Assembly: GCA_965200775.1 (NCBI GenBank)
Contig: OZ241383.1
Coordinates: 2,418,001-2,482,000, forward strand
From: Poriferisocius sp965200775
GTDB lineage: Bacteria; Actinomycetota; Acidimicrobiia; Acidimicrobiales; Bin134
Length of the DNA stretch: 64,000 nt
Reading direction: 5' to 3'
Shown here one piece after another: positions 25,834-34,542 of this stretch (position 1 is the stretch's first letter; the number at the start of each line of letters is the position of its first letter). Made by a program: the position numbers and the translations under genes. Below the pieces are notes generated by a model. It did no database searches, was not told the origin of the DNA, and worked only from the letters and a program-made list of their open reading frames with translations.

Positions 25834-27036
25834 TCAAACCTGAGCGTCCTGGGAACGGAGCCGGGCGAAGATGGCGTCCACATCGTGGCGGTCGTCCAAA
25901 TCGGACAGCACCGGATGATCCACGGCCGATTGCGCCGGATCGACCTCGGCAGCAGACTCCTCGCCGGCCTCGGCCAAAGTCAAAGAATCGGAATCGGCAG
26001 GCGACTCCACGGCGGCTTCTGGTCCTTCGGAAGACGCTGGATCGGATTCGGCCAGGGGAAGCAGGGTCACGCTCTCTGTGATCTGGACCGGACCGGTAAC
26101 CGGCTCAATCGGAGGCGTTGCGATGGCCTCAACACCGGCCTCAATCGGCTTTGGTGTGTCCTCAACCAGCTCGTTTTGGGCTGGGGAGACGAGCACCGGG
26201 CCGGCTTGAGCTTCATCCCCTGCGGCCGGGCCGGGAGCTGCCACGATACCCAGCATCTCGGAGTCGTCCAGCTCCGACAGCAGGATCGAGTCGCTGGGCT
26301 GGTCCTCGTCCTCCACCCGGCGGGCAGCGGCATCGGCCATCACCTTGGCCTCGGCCAACGACATCTTGGCCGCCTCCATCGACTGATCGATCGAGGTTCG
26401 AGCCTCGGTCAACGTGGCCATCAGTTTGTCCCGTCCCGCCCGGAGTCGCTCAACCTGAGCCCGGGCCGCCTGGCGACGGCGAGCCATGTCCCGCAGCACC
26501 GTCAAACGCAGCGCCTTGGCCTGCTCCACGATCTCCCGCCCCTGGGCCCGACCCTCCCCGATCTCGGCTCGAGCCTGCTCCCGGGCCTCCTCCACCAGCT
26601 CGTCAACCAGCTTGGCCTGTTGGCAGGCTTGCTCCAGCAGCTCGGCCACCGGACCCACCCCGGCGGCTTCGTGCTCCGACTGCAACGCCGCCACCGTCTT
26701 CTCCAGCTCTTCCGACAGCCACCTGGCCCGGTCGGCCACCCGGCCCACCTTGCCCTCGGTCTGCTTGCGGGACGCCTCCACGCCACCGCTCAGCAGCTTC
26801 ACCCCCTGGGGGCTGAACTCGGCCTCGGGCTCGGGGGGCTGACCGGCCTGAACGACCTGATCCTGAAGGTCCCGTATCTGCTGCTGCCCGGCCCGAATCT
26901 GATCGCCCAGCGAGACCAGGAAGGCCTGCACCTGCTTCTGATCGAAGCCCTTGCGGACCACGGCAAAGCTCTGTCCGGCTACTTCCCCGGGGTCAACCCG
27001 CTCGAAATGGTTGTGCGTGGAAAGGAGCCCGACCAT
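25834..27036 (-). CDS. DivIVA-domain coiled-coil protein
   Basis: 400 aa. The N-terminus shows a DivIVA-type segment: FAVVRKGFDQKQVQAFL, then a heptad-rich coiled coil over about residues 40-260 with runs of Glu, Ala, Arg and Gln. The last third is acidic, Pro/Ala/Ser-rich and probably disordered. DivIVA/Wag31 proteins mark curved membrane at poles and septa and recruit cell-wall enzymes. This one is longer and more divergent than Wag31, so it may be a paralogue rather than the main polar protein. It lies between the UPF0182 gene and the PDZ-Lon protease on the same strand. Confidence 0.75.
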   Translation of the reverse strand: MVGLLSTHNHFERVDPGEVAGQSFAVVRKGFDQKQVQAFLVSLGDQIRAGQQQIRDLQDQVVQAGQPPEPEAEFSPQGVKLLSGGVEASRKQTEGKVGRVADRARWLSEELEKTVAALQSEHEAAGVGPVAELLEQACQQAKLVDELVEEAREQARAEIGEGRAQGREIVEQAKALRLTVLRDMARRRQAARAQVERLRAGRDKLMATLTEARTSIDQSMEAAKMSLAEAKVMADAAARRVEDEDQPSDSILLSELDDSEMLGIVAAPGPAAGDEAQAGPVLVSPAQNELVEDTPKPIEAGVEAIATPPIEPVTGPVQITESVTLLPLAESDPASSEGPEAAVESPADSDSLTLAEAGEESAAEVDPAQSAVDHPVLSDLDDRHDVDAIFARLRSQDAQV

Positions 27037-27054
27037 GGTTGAATCGTAGCCCTG

Positions 27055-28194
27055 TCAGGGTACCTCAAACGCGTCTATCGCCTCTTGAAGTGACCCCACC
27101 GCCACCACTCGCATGTGGTCGTCGATGTGGGGCTGCGCGTCTTCCAGGTTGGCCTCCGGCACCAGGAAAAGGTCCACCCCGGCTCGCTGGGCGGCAATGG
27201 TCTTCTGGTCCACCTCGCCGACCGGGCCGACCGACCCGTCGAACCCGATTGTGCCGGTGGCAGCCACCACCAAATCGCCGGTCAGCTCGCCGGGGGTCAA
27301 CAAGTCGATGATCCCGAGGGTGAGGGCCAGCCCCGCTGACGGCCCTCCGATGGTTCCGCTGTCGATGCTGACTCCCACCGGCAGCTCGCCGATGTCGGTT
27401 CGCTCGCGAGCGCTGATACCTATCAATGCCCGGTCGGCGTCGTCGGGGGAGGCAACCAGTTCCACCTCTACCTGCACCACCGGATCGCGCCCACCCCGCT
27501 CCACATCCAGCACCACCACCTGACCGGCGTTTCGAGCGGCTAGCACCTCTGCAAGGTCGCTCAAGTCGGCGACCGGAGAACCGTCGATGCCCACAATCAC
27601 ATCGCTCCTCTCCAGTACCGCTTCAGCCGGGGCGCCGGTCATGGCCTCGGCAACGATCACCCCCGAGGGGAGGCGGGGCACTTCATAGCCCAAGTACTCC
27701 AACGCCACCACCGCCGCTGTGTGCTGGGAAGACTCCATGCGCAACTCGTTGAGCCGGCGCAGCTCGCTGCGAGTACCGTCTCCGGTGAACTTGGTCTCGG
27801 GCTCGATGTCGATCCCCGACTCGAACGCGGCGCCGATCCGCTGCCAGATCGTCAACCGCTGGCTCACCCTCACCGTAACCAGGGATATCTCCTTCTCAGG
27901 CGGGTATGCCTGTGCCCCGGAGATGGAGACCCGGGAGGGCACTTCCTCCACCGACCCGGGGCGAACCGCCACCACATCGGTCTTCCAGAAAGCGAAAACC
28001 ACTGCGGTAACCACCAGCAGGAATACCACCACCACCGCGGGGATCAGCCAGGCCCGGTTGTTCCGTCGCCACGACTGCTCACCATCCTCGTCGAGCGGAA
28101 CTATCCTGGGATGCTCTGTGGTGGACTGGTCGCGCCTTCGTGCTTCCGTGAGCGAATCCCTGGACCGCTTCCGTGATCCCCTGCCAAAAGGCAC
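27055..28194 (-). CDS. Membrane-anchored PDZ / Lon-type S16 serine protease (YlbL-like)
   Basis: About 379 aa if it starts at the GTG at 28194; starts at 28209 and 28248 are also open, and all overlap the divergent gene at 28148. One N-terminal membrane segment (AWLIPAVVVVFLLVVTAVV) is followed by an extracytoplasmic PDZ domain (YEVPRLPSGVIVAEAMTGAP... VIVGIDGSPV) and a Lon proteolytic domain. The catalytic Ser is in GGPSAGLALTLG and the Lys in VGEVDQKTIAAQRAG, so the dyad is intact. There is no ATPase domain. Family members degrade or process extracytoplasmic proteins. It is next to DivIVA-like and UPF0182 genes, a conserved actinobacterial arrangement. Confidence 0.87.
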   Translation of the reverse strand: MPFGRGSRKRSRDSLTEARRRDQSTTEHPRIVPLDEDGEQSWRRNNRAWLIPAVVVVFLLVVTAVVFAFWKTDVVAVRPGSVEEVPSRVSISGAQAYPPEKEISLVTVRVSQRLTIWQRIGAAFESGIDIEPETKFTGDGTRSELRRLNELRMESSQHTAAVVALEYLGYEVPRLPSGVIVAEAMTGAPAEAVLERSDVIVGIDGSPVADLSDLAEVLAARNAGQVVVLDVERGGRDPVVQVEVELVASPDDADRALIGISARERTDIGELPVGVSIDSGTIGGPSAGLALTLGIIDLLTPGELTGDLVVAATGTIGFDGSVGPVGEVDQKTIAAQRAGVDLFLVPEANLEDAQPHIDDHMRVVAVGSLQEAIDAFEVP

Positions 28195-28564
28195 ACCACA
28201 GACTGCCACGCAGTCGCCACAACCTGGCAACGAGGCCCAAACCGCCACCCCGCCCGAAACCGGGGACGACGATCTACAAGTCGAGGCCTACCAGAGCTGG
28301 TGGCAGGTGCGATGGGCCGGCCGGCAGAACAAGTCGAGCTGGTGGCAGGTGCGATGGGCCAACTGGCGGGCAGCGAGGGCCGAACGGGACGTGCTGGGCT
28401 CCTACCGGCCCGATTACGGGGAGGGGGCCAGGTTCCGATGGTGGCAGCGCTTGCGGGCCGGGGTGGTTCTGGTCTTCGTGATCGCCCTGATGGGAGCGGG
28501 GCTGACCATGCTGGTGGGCCTGTTCTTCATCGCCGTCACCGTGGCGCTGGAAACCCTGGTGTGA
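28148..28564 (+). CDS. Small membrane protein with a duplicated Trp-rich motif
   Basis: About 138 aa from a GTG at 28148, which has no clear ribosome-binding site. The first half is polar. Residues about 49-70 contain SWWQVRWA twice, 14 residues apart, encoded by a 25-bp direct repeat. A single long hydrophobic segment near the C-terminus (AGVVLVFVIALMGAGLTMLVG) would span the membrane. Its stop overlaps the GTG start of the HEAT-repeat gene by four bases, so the two are translationally coupled. I do not recognise the family. The 5' end overlaps the divergent PDZ-Lon gene, so one of the two starts is probably misplaced. Confidence 0.6.
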   Translation: MSESLDRFRDPLPKGTPQTATQSPQPGNEAQTATPPETGDDDLQVEAYQSWWQVRWAGRQNKSSWWQVRWANWRAARAERDVLGSYRPDYGEGARFRWWQRLRAGVVLVFVIALMGAGLTMLVGLFFIAVTVALETLV

Positions 28565-29220
28565 CCGGCAACCCCCACGGCTCCGGCGAACCCCAAAACC
28601 CCGGCACCACCGGCGAGACAACCCACCTGAAGCCGGCCGGACAGATCACCCGGCGAGAGGCGGTGGTTGCCGGATTCATGGGGGACGAAACCAAGGCCCG
28701 GACAGCCCGAACCGACAGCGACCCCCGGGTGCGGGCATCGGCCTACGGGGCCCTGGCACGAATCGGTGCCCTGAACGACGACGAGCTGACAGAAGCGCTG
28801 CGCGACCCGTCAACCACGGTGCGGATGCGGGCCGCTGCCCTTACCGTGAGCCATCCCGGGGTGTCACCCGCCCCGCTCCTGGACGATGCCCGTGACGAGG
28901 TGGTCGAGGTGGCGGCCTGGGCGTGTGGGGAGCAGGGCGCCACCGAGTTGGTGGGCAGGCTGGCCGAGCTGACCACCGACCACTCGAATCCACTGGTGCG
29001 GGAATCGGCGGTCGCCGCTCTGGGAGCGCTGGGCCACCCCGACGGGCTGGCGGCGATCCTGGCCGCCACCACCGACAGGGCACCAATCCGACGCCGTGCG
29101 GTGCTGGCCCTGGCCCCGTTCGACGGCCCCGACGTGGACGCCGCCCTAACCGCCGCCGCCGATGATCGCGACTGGCAGGTCAGAGACGCCGCCGAGCTAC
29201 TCTGGGAACCGCCTGGCTGA
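28561..29220 (+). CDS. HEAT-repeat domain protein
   Basis: 219 aa from a GTG at 28561 that overlaps the upstream TGA (GTGA arrangement). About five HEAT/PBS-lyase-like helical pairs are visible, for example DPRVRASAYGALARIG, DPSTTVRMRAAALTVS, NPLVRESAVAALGALG and APIRRRAVLALAPF, spaced roughly 30-35 residues apart. Such alpha-solenoids usually mediate protein binding, and no catalytic residues are evident. Coupling to the small membrane protein suggests the pair act together at the membrane, which is inference. Confidence 0.8.
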   Translation: MTGNPHGSGEPQNPGTTGETTHLKPAGQITRREAVVAGFMGDETKARTARTDSDPRVRASAYGALARIGALNDDELTEALRDPSTTVRMRAAALTVSHPGVSPAPLLDDARDEVVEVAAWACGEQGATELVGRLAELTTDHSNPLVRESAVAALGALGHPDGLAAILAATTDRAPIRRRAVLALAPFDGPDVDAALTAAADDRDWQVRDAAELLWEPPG

Positions 29221-29311
29221 CCATCCCGTGCCCCACGAGGAAACCCCACGAGGTAAGCCCAGGGGAAAACCCCACGAAGAAGGCTCGCTCCGAGGATCGG
29301 CTGAGCCCTGC

Positions 29312-30307
29312 TCACTTCATGAACATGGCCTGGACGTCGTCGAACGACTCCAAGCAGCGGCCCGCTCCCAACACCACCGCTTCCAGCGGCGCCTTCACCA
29401 AACCCACCGGCACTTCGGCGGCCTGCGACAGCCGATCGTCCATGCCCCGCAGCAGCGACCCCCCGCCCACCAGATGGATGCCGTGGGTGATGACATCCTG
29501 GGACAGCTCGGGAGGGGCTTCAACCAGGCACGACACCACCGAATCCACGATGGCCGACACCTGCTCGCTGATGGCGGCCCGCACCTGGAACGGCGACAAG
29601 ACGATGGTCTCGGGCAGCCCGTTCATGAGGTTGCGGCCCCGAACCTCGGCGCTGCGCTCGTTCTCGTAGCTGGTGGCCGACCCGATGGTGAGCTTCACCT
29701 CCTCGGCTGTGCGCTCGCCGATGGCGATCCCGAACTCCCGCCGCACATAGCTCTGGATGGCGGAGTCGATGTCAAACGACCCCACCCGGATTGCCTTGAG
29801 TGCGATCACCCCGCCCAGCGAGATCAGCGCGGTTTCGCTGGTTCCTCCCCCGATGTCCACCACCATGTTCCCCACAGGCTCGTGAACCGGCAACGATGCC
29901 CCGATGGCGGCTGCCAGAGGCTGCTCGATGAGGCGGGTTTCCGCTGCCCCGGCCCGCCTAGAGGCTTCAACCACCGCTCGGCGCTCAACGGGGGTGATGG
30001 CCGACGGGACGCAGATGACAACCTTGGGGCGGCTCAGCCGGTTGACCCCGGAGCGCACGAGCAGCAGGCGGATCATGCGCTGGGTCACCTCGAAGTCGGT
30101 GATCGCTCCCTTTCGCAGGGGGCGCACGGCCACGATGTACGCAGGGGTGCGGCCGATCATCTCCCACGCTTCCCGGCCCATGGCCAGCACCTCGTTGGTC
30201 TTCTGGTTGAGCGCTATCACCGATGGCTCGTTGAGGATGATCCCCTGACCTCGGGCGTACACCAGGGTGTTGGCGGTGCCCAGATCTATGGCGAGATCTC
30301 GAGCCAC
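29312..30307 (-). CDS. mreB: Rod shape-determining protein MreB
   Basis: 331 aa, standard length. Actin-fold nucleotide motifs are intact: phosphate 1 DLAIDLGTANTLVYARG, connect-1 region with ERRAVVEASRRAGA, phosphate 2 MVVDIGGGTSETALIS, and the adenosine motif HLVGGGSLLRGMDD. MreB forms membrane-bound filaments that guide lateral wall synthesis. No mreC or mreD follows; the gene ends the unit epimerase-moaE-mreB with a five-base gap after moaE. This unusual placement may mean a second, Mbl/MreBH-like paralogue rather than the main shape gene. It suggests a rod or mycelial cell. Confidence 0.92.
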   Translation of the reverse strand: MARDLAIDLGTANTLVYARGQGIILNEPSVIALNQKTNEVLAMGREAWEMIGRTPAYIVAVRPLRKGAITDFEVTQRMIRLLLVRSGVNRLSRPKVVICVPSAITPVERRAVVEASRRAGAAETRLIEQPLAAAIGASLPVHEPVGNMVVDIGGGTSETALISLGGVIALKAIRVGSFDIDSAIQSYVRREFGIAIGERTAEEVKLTIGSATSYENERSAEVRGRNLMNGLPETIVLSPFQVRAAISEQVSAIVDSVVSCLVEAPPELSQDVITHGIHLVGGGSLLRGMDDRLSQAAEVPVGLVKAPLEAVVLGAGRCLESFDDVQAMFMK

Positions 30308-30311
30308 GGGA

Positions 30312-30824
30312 TCAGCTTGCCGACTCGCCGGCGGACACCACTTCGGCAGCGTGGGAGATGTGCTGCGCTTCCAACCCCCAGCTCTCGCCCCCGTCCCACG
30401 TTTCGCGCTTCCAAATCGGGACGGTGGCCTTCAGCCCGTCTATGCAGAATCGGGCAGCGGCAAACGCCTCGTCACGATGCGGCGCGGAGACCGCAGCCAC
30501 CACCGCCGACTCGCCGATCTCCACCCGACCCACTCGATGCAACAAGGCCACCCTTCCGATACCGGGCCATCTCAAACGAGCCTCCTCGGCCAGCAAATCC
30601 AACCGGGGGGTCACCTGCTCCTCGTACGCCTCGTACTCCAGAACGCTCACGCCCGGTCGCCCCTCAGAGTGGTCACGAGCGGTCCCGCTGAACAGCACGA
30701 CGCCCCCGCAATCGGGACGGCCTACCCAAGAAAGCACCCGGTCGAGCGGCAACGGCGCCTCGCTCAGTCCAGTCCACACTTCGGCGGCTTCTGGTGGATG
30801 CACGAACCGAGTGTAAGCCCTCAA
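30312..30824 (-). CDS. moaE: Molybdopterin synthase catalytic subunit MoaE
   Basis: 170 aa. MoaE receives sulphur from MoaD to convert precursor Z into molybdopterin. Family signatures are GGVVLFSGTARDHSEG, LEYEAYEEQ, HRVGRVEIGESAVVAAVSAPHR and the C-terminal active-site segment KATVPIWKRE with its conserved lysines. It sits between an epimerase and mreB on one strand with short gaps. The molybdenum hydroxylase subunit at 16309-18597 would be one user of the cofactor. No other moa genes are in the window. Confidence 0.93.
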   Translation of the reverse strand: MRAYTRFVHPPEAAEVWTGLSEAPLPLDRVLSWVGRPDCGGVVLFSGTARDHSEGRPGVSVLEYEAYEEQVTPRLDLLAEEARLRWPGIGRVALLHRVGRVEIGESAVVAAVSAPHRDEAFAAARFCIDGLKATVPIWKRETWDGGESWGLEAQHISHAAEVVSAGESAS

Positions 30825-30858
30825 CCCCGCTCCATCTCACAACTGCGGGCCCAGATCA

Positions 30859-31914
30859 CTAACGCAACAGGCGGCGGACCAGAGCCCATATCCCCCACGC
30901 CAGGCCCAAACCGCCCACGATGGCGCCACCCAGGGCTATCTGCTGGCGGCGGCGGGAGTCCAGCATCCCCCACGGAAGGGCCTTGTACCCGGTGACAAAC
31001 GCCTGCTCGTTGGTGTATTGGGGTCTCCAGCCGGCAGCCCGCAACCGGTCGCCGGCCACCACCCAGGGATTCTGCACATACCGGAGCACACCCGGACCGG
31101 CCGCAGCCGGGCGGTGCTTCCACCACCAACCGGTGAGGCGGCCCAGCAGCTTTTCGGGGAGGCGGAAGCGAGGACTCCGACCCAACAGGTCGAGGGTGGT
31201 GCTGCTGGTTATCCAGCCTTCGGGAGCCACGTTGTAAACCCCGGACAGGTCGTCAACCACACAAAGCTCCACCGCGGCGGCCAGGTCATCAAGGTGGAGG
31301 AACTGGACCGGAACCTCATTCTCCCCGACAAGGTTGGCAGCGGAACGCAGGGACCGGGCCACCCACCCCACATGGTCCTCGGCCGCGCCGGCCGTCGGGC
31401 GCAGGGTTACCACGTCCACCGATGGGTGGTGTTCGCTCCATTGAGCGACAAACCGCTCCAGCTCAGCCTTGTTGACGGCAAAGGCAAACTCGGCGATCGG
31501 CCGCAGGGGCGACACCTCGGTGAGGGGAACCGGGTTGTCGGGCCACGCCCCGTACACCATGGCGGTTGACATCAGCACCAGCTTCCCAATCCCGGCGGCC
31601 GCGGCGGCTTCGAGAAGCCGACGGGTTGCCTCGGAATCGCTGGTGGCCTTGGCGGTCTCGTCTGCCCACGGTTCCAGAGCCGACACCAGATGGACCAGCA
31701 CATCGACGCCGCCCAGCAGCGCCTCCAGGTCCAACCGGGCCACGTCACCGGCAACGAACTTCAGCCCGTCGATGCCGGGGTCGGGGCGCAGGTCGAACCC
31801 GACCACCGAACCGACCCGATCATGGTCCAGTAGGCGGCGGCACACCCGGCGGCCCACAGAGCCGCACGCTCCGGCTACCGCCACAACAATCGGACCCGGT
31901 GAGGAATCAGCCAC
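30859..31914 (-). CDS. NAD-dependent epimerase/dehydratase family protein
   Basis: 351 aa extended SDR. The N-terminal motif is VVAVAGACGSVGRRVCRRLL, with the expected Asp in VVGFDLRPD binding the adenine ribose of NAD. VDVLVHLVSALEPW corresponds to the HxxA region and LVLMSTAMVYGAWPDN carries the Ser and Tyr positions; the usual YxxxK is less clear here, reading FAFAVNKAELE, with Phe or Ala where Tyr is expected. A C-terminal hydrophobic stretch (GGAIVGGLGLAWGIWALV) suggests a membrane anchor. It is the first gene of the unit with moaE and mreB. Confidence 0.78.
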   Translation of the reverse strand: MADSSPGPIVVAVAGACGSVGRRVCRRLLDHDRVGSVVGFDLRPDPGIDGLKFVAGDVARLDLEALLGGVDVLVHLVSALEPWADETAKATSDSEATRRLLEAAAAAGIGKLVLMSTAMVYGAWPDNPVPLTEVSPLRPIAEFAFAVNKAELERFVAQWSEHHPSVDVVTLRPTAGAAEDHVGWVARSLRSAANLVGENEVPVQFLHLDDLAAAVELCVVDDLSGVYNVAPEGWITSSTTLDLLGRSPRFRLPEKLLGRLTGWWWKHRPAAAGPGVLRYVQNPWVVAGDRLRAAGWRPQYTNEQAFVTGYKALPWGMLDSRRRQQIALGGAIVGGLGLAWGIWALVRRLLR

Positions 31915-31940
31915 CCACCGAGGCTACCGGTACTTTCCCC

Positions 31941-32060
31941 ACAACCACGACAAGACACCAACCGCCCCGCAACCACAACAAGACACAAGCCTCCAACCGC
32001 CCCGCAACCACAACAAGACACAAGCCTCCAACCGCCCCGCAACCACAACAAGACACAAGC
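31941..32060. repeat. 35-bp tandem repeat array in the divergent promoter region
   Basis: The motif AACCGCCCCGCAACCACAAC recurs at 31960, 31995 and 32030, giving a 35-bp period, with a shorter partial unit before the first. Copies are almost identical and end about 15 bases before the GTG of the gene at 32076. There are no spacers, so it is not a CRISPR array. It separates the divergent epimerase and DUF2342 genes and is likely to vary in copy number. Confidence 0.9.
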
Positions 32061-32075
32061 CGGTAGCATCGCAGC

Positions 32076-33269
32076 GTGGGAGAGTCCGACTCGCCTGACG
32101 AGTTCAACCCGTTCAAGGGCATGCCGATCTTCGGAGACTTGGGCAAGCTGTTCTCCCAGCAGGCCGCCAACACCTGGGAAACGGCCCGCCAGTTTGCCTT
32201 TGCGGTAGCCACCGAGGGCAGGTCCGAACCCAACGTCAACCCGACCGACCGCATCGCCATGGCAGAGCTGGCCCGGGTGGCCGAGCTTCAGGTGGCCAAC
32301 GCCACCGGCCTGTCGATCACCCGCCACGGCCAGAGCCCGTCGATCACCCCGGTGACCAGGGCGCAGTGGGCCACCGCCACCATCGACGCCTACCAGCACC
32401 TGCTGGAGCCCATCGGCGACGTGTCGGGCCGGGTGGACGCCGACCACGAGTTCGCCGACCCGTCCCAGGCCATGTTCGGCCAGATCATGAAGATGGTGGG
32501 GCCGATCATGTTGAGCATGACCGCAGGGAGCATGGTGGGCAACCTGGCAGGCAGGAGCCTGGGCCAGTACGACCTGCCCATCCCCCGGGACGGGATGGAG
32601 CTGATGGTGGTCCCAGCCAACATCGACTCCCTGGCCGGGGAATGGAGCCTCGACCTTTCCGATCTGCGGCTCTGGGTGTGCCTCAACGAGCTGGCCCATC
32701 ACGCCGTGCTATCGGTGCCCCATGTGCGTAATCGGCTGAACGAGCTGCTGGGCGATTACGCCGGCGGTTTCGAGGCCGGGCCCGAGGCTCTGGAAAGCCG
32801 TCTCGGCGAACTCGACCTGACAAACCCAGACTCACTGGGCAGCCTTCAGTCGATGCTGGGCGACCCCGAGGTGATCCTGGGTGCCGTCCAATCCCCGGCC
32901 CAACGGGTTCTGCTCCCCCAGATCACCACCCTGGTAACGGTGATCGCCGGCTACGTGGACTTCACCATGGACAGCATCGGGCACGGTCTCATCGGCTCCT
33001 ACCGCCAACTCAGCGAGGCCTTACGACGGCGACGGGTGACCACCGAGGCAGCCGACCGCTTCATCGAGAGGCTATTCGGGCTCGAACTCACCCAGGAGCA
33101 GTACGACCGTGGCACGGCCTTCGCTCGCGGCGTGGTGGAGCGGGCCGGGACCGACGGCCTGTCCCGGCTGTGGAACTCCGCCCGAGAGCTTCCTACACTT
33201 GCTGAGGTTGACGCCCCCGGCCTGTGGCTGGCCCGGATCGATCTTCCCGACCAGCCGCTGGACCACTAG
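32076..33269 (+). CDS. DUF2342 family protein (zinc-metalloprotease-like) with altered HExxH
   Basis: 397 aa from a GTG at 32076. The fold matches the actinobacterial DUF2342/TIGR03624 family annotated as zinc-dependent metalloproteases: FADPSQAMFGQIMKM, GQYDLPIP, then LWVCLNELAHHAVL. In the family that segment is HExxH; here the first His is Asn (NELAHH), so one zinc ligand is missing and activity is doubtful. The rest, including the C-terminal RRRVTTEAADRFIERLFGLEL, is intact and shows no frameshift. In mycobacteria the homologue lies beside the PDZ-Lon and UPF0182 genes, as here. Its end overlaps the convergent MFS gene by 77 bases. Confidence 0.82.
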   Translation: MGESDSPDEFNPFKGMPIFGDLGKLFSQQAANTWETARQFAFAVATEGRSEPNVNPTDRIAMAELARVAELQVANATGLSITRHGQSPSITPVTRAQWATATIDAYQHLLEPIGDVSGRVDADHEFADPSQAMFGQIMKMVGPIMLSMTAGSMVGNLAGRSLGQYDLPIPRDGMELMVVPANIDSLAGEWSLDLSDLRLWVCLNELAHHAVLSVPHVRNRLNELLGDYAGGFEAGPEALESRLGELDLTNPDSLGSLQSMLGDPEVILGAVQSPAQRVLLPQITTLVTVIAGYVDFTMDSIGHGLIGSYRQLSEALRRRRVTTEAADRFIERLFGLELTQEQYDRGTAFARGVVERAGTDGLSRLWNSARELPTLAEVDAPGLWLARIDLPDQPLDH

Positions 33270-34542
33270 AACTCCGTCTCGCCCAGAACATCACCATGGC
33301 CACCGCGGCGGCCAGAGCAATGAGCATGAACCCGATCCGAGCCGGGATGGGGATGATCACCGGAATGATGGCACCCAGCACCCAGAAGATCTGAAACCGG
33401 GTCTCGAACACAGCGAACGAACGGCCATGGTCGGCTCCCTCGGCGTCGCGTTGCACGATGGAGTCGAACGACAGCTTCCCGACGCTGGCGGAGACGCCCA
33501 CTCCGAGGGCAAGAAGCAGGGCCGACCCGAACCCACCGCCCCACGCCGACACCACCCCGACGAACACCAGCGCACCCAGCGAGCCGGCTATGATCACCTC
33601 CTCTCGCAACCGATCCCGCAGTTTGGGAGCGAGCAGCGACCCAGCCAAGAACCCCAAGACGCTTACCCCCGCGATCAGGCCCAGCTTCCACACAGGACTG
33701 GCGTCGGAAGCCACGTCGCCCTGAAGGGCGTGGCGGATGCCCGCTCCGAACGCCTTGCCCACCCCGGACAGATCAACATCGTCGGCACCGCCCCGGAAAG
33801 CGAAAGCGGCCAGAAACGTCATGAACCCCACAACTCCCCGCAGAGTTCCGGTGGCCGATGCCGCCCGGCGGATGCCGAAACCTCGAAGCGCCTGGGTCTC
33901 CGGGCCGCCTGCAGGAACCGGCGCGGGCCGCACCGCGGGCAGGCTCAACGAGAACAGGGTTGCCAGGATGTACACCACCATGGCCATACCCACCGCCCAG
34001 GAGGGGCCGCCCACCACGTTGGCCAGCAACCCAGGCCCCGCCCCGATGAAACCGCACACGCTGCCCACCAGGGCCAGGCGGGCGTTGCCCCCCACGAACT
34101 GCTCCTCGCTCTGCACGGTCAGCGGCACCATGGACGCCTTGGCCACCCCATAGCTCTTCTGAAGCACCAGCATGGCGAAGGCGATGGGAAACAGCAGCAG
34201 GGAATCGATCTGCGAGATCATCAAGAAGGCCACGATGGCCCGCCCGGCGTTGATCAACACGATCATCCCCCGCCGACCTCCCCGGAAGCGGTCGAGAGCG
34301 GGGCCGATCAGCGGGCCGACCACCGCGAACGGGGCCATGGTGAGAATCAGGTAGAGGGCCACCCTGAACCGGGCAGCGCTGGGGTCGATGGAGAAGAACA
34401 GCGATCCCGCCAAGGCGACGGTAACCATCGCGTCGGCGGCCGCGCCCAGGGCATGCACCCGGACCAGCCGCAGGAACGAGACGTTGATCACATCTCGTAG
34501 GTTATGGCGAGACGGTGCCGGTGGAAACCGCGGCAGGGTCAT
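33193..34542 (-). CDS. MFS transporter
   Basis: 449 aa with about 12 hydrophobic helices. The loop between helices 2 and 3 reads GPALDRFRGGRRGMIVL, close to the MFS signature D-R-x-G-R-R. The C-terminal tail is polar and Pro/Gly-rich. It starts inside the end of the response-regulator gene (41-base overlap), so it is the last gene of the pst-phoU-two-component unit. A role in phosphate stress or export is possible by context; the substrate is unknown. Its 3' end overlaps the convergent DUF2342 gene by 77 bases, which is long for a real overlap but both frames are clearly coding. Confidence 0.85.
   Translation of the reverse strand: MTLPRFPPAPSRHNLRDVINVSFLRLVRVHALGAAADAMVTVALAGSLFFSIDPSAARFRVALYLILTMAPFAVVGPLIGPALDRFRGGRRGMIVLINAGRAIVAFLMISQIDSLLLFPIAFAMLVLQKSYGVAKASMVPLTVQSEEQFVGGNARLALVGSVCGFIGAGPGLLANVVGGPSWAVGMAMVVYILATLFSLSLPAVRPAPVPAGGPETQALRGFGIRRAASATGTLRGVVGFMTFLAAFAFRGGADDVDLSGVGKAFGAGIRHALQGDVASDASPVWKLGLIAGVSVLGFLAGSLLAPKLRDRLREEVIIAGSLGALVFVGVVSAWGGGFGSALLLALGVGVSASVGKLSFDSIVQRDAEGADHGRSFAVFETRFQIFWVLGAIIPVIIPIPARIGFMLIALAAAVAMVMFWARRSSSGPAAGREDRSGPATGRGRQPQQV

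Noticed and set aside
31941..32060. CRISPR-like array
   Set aside because: Units repeat head to tail without unique spacers and no cas genes are present.
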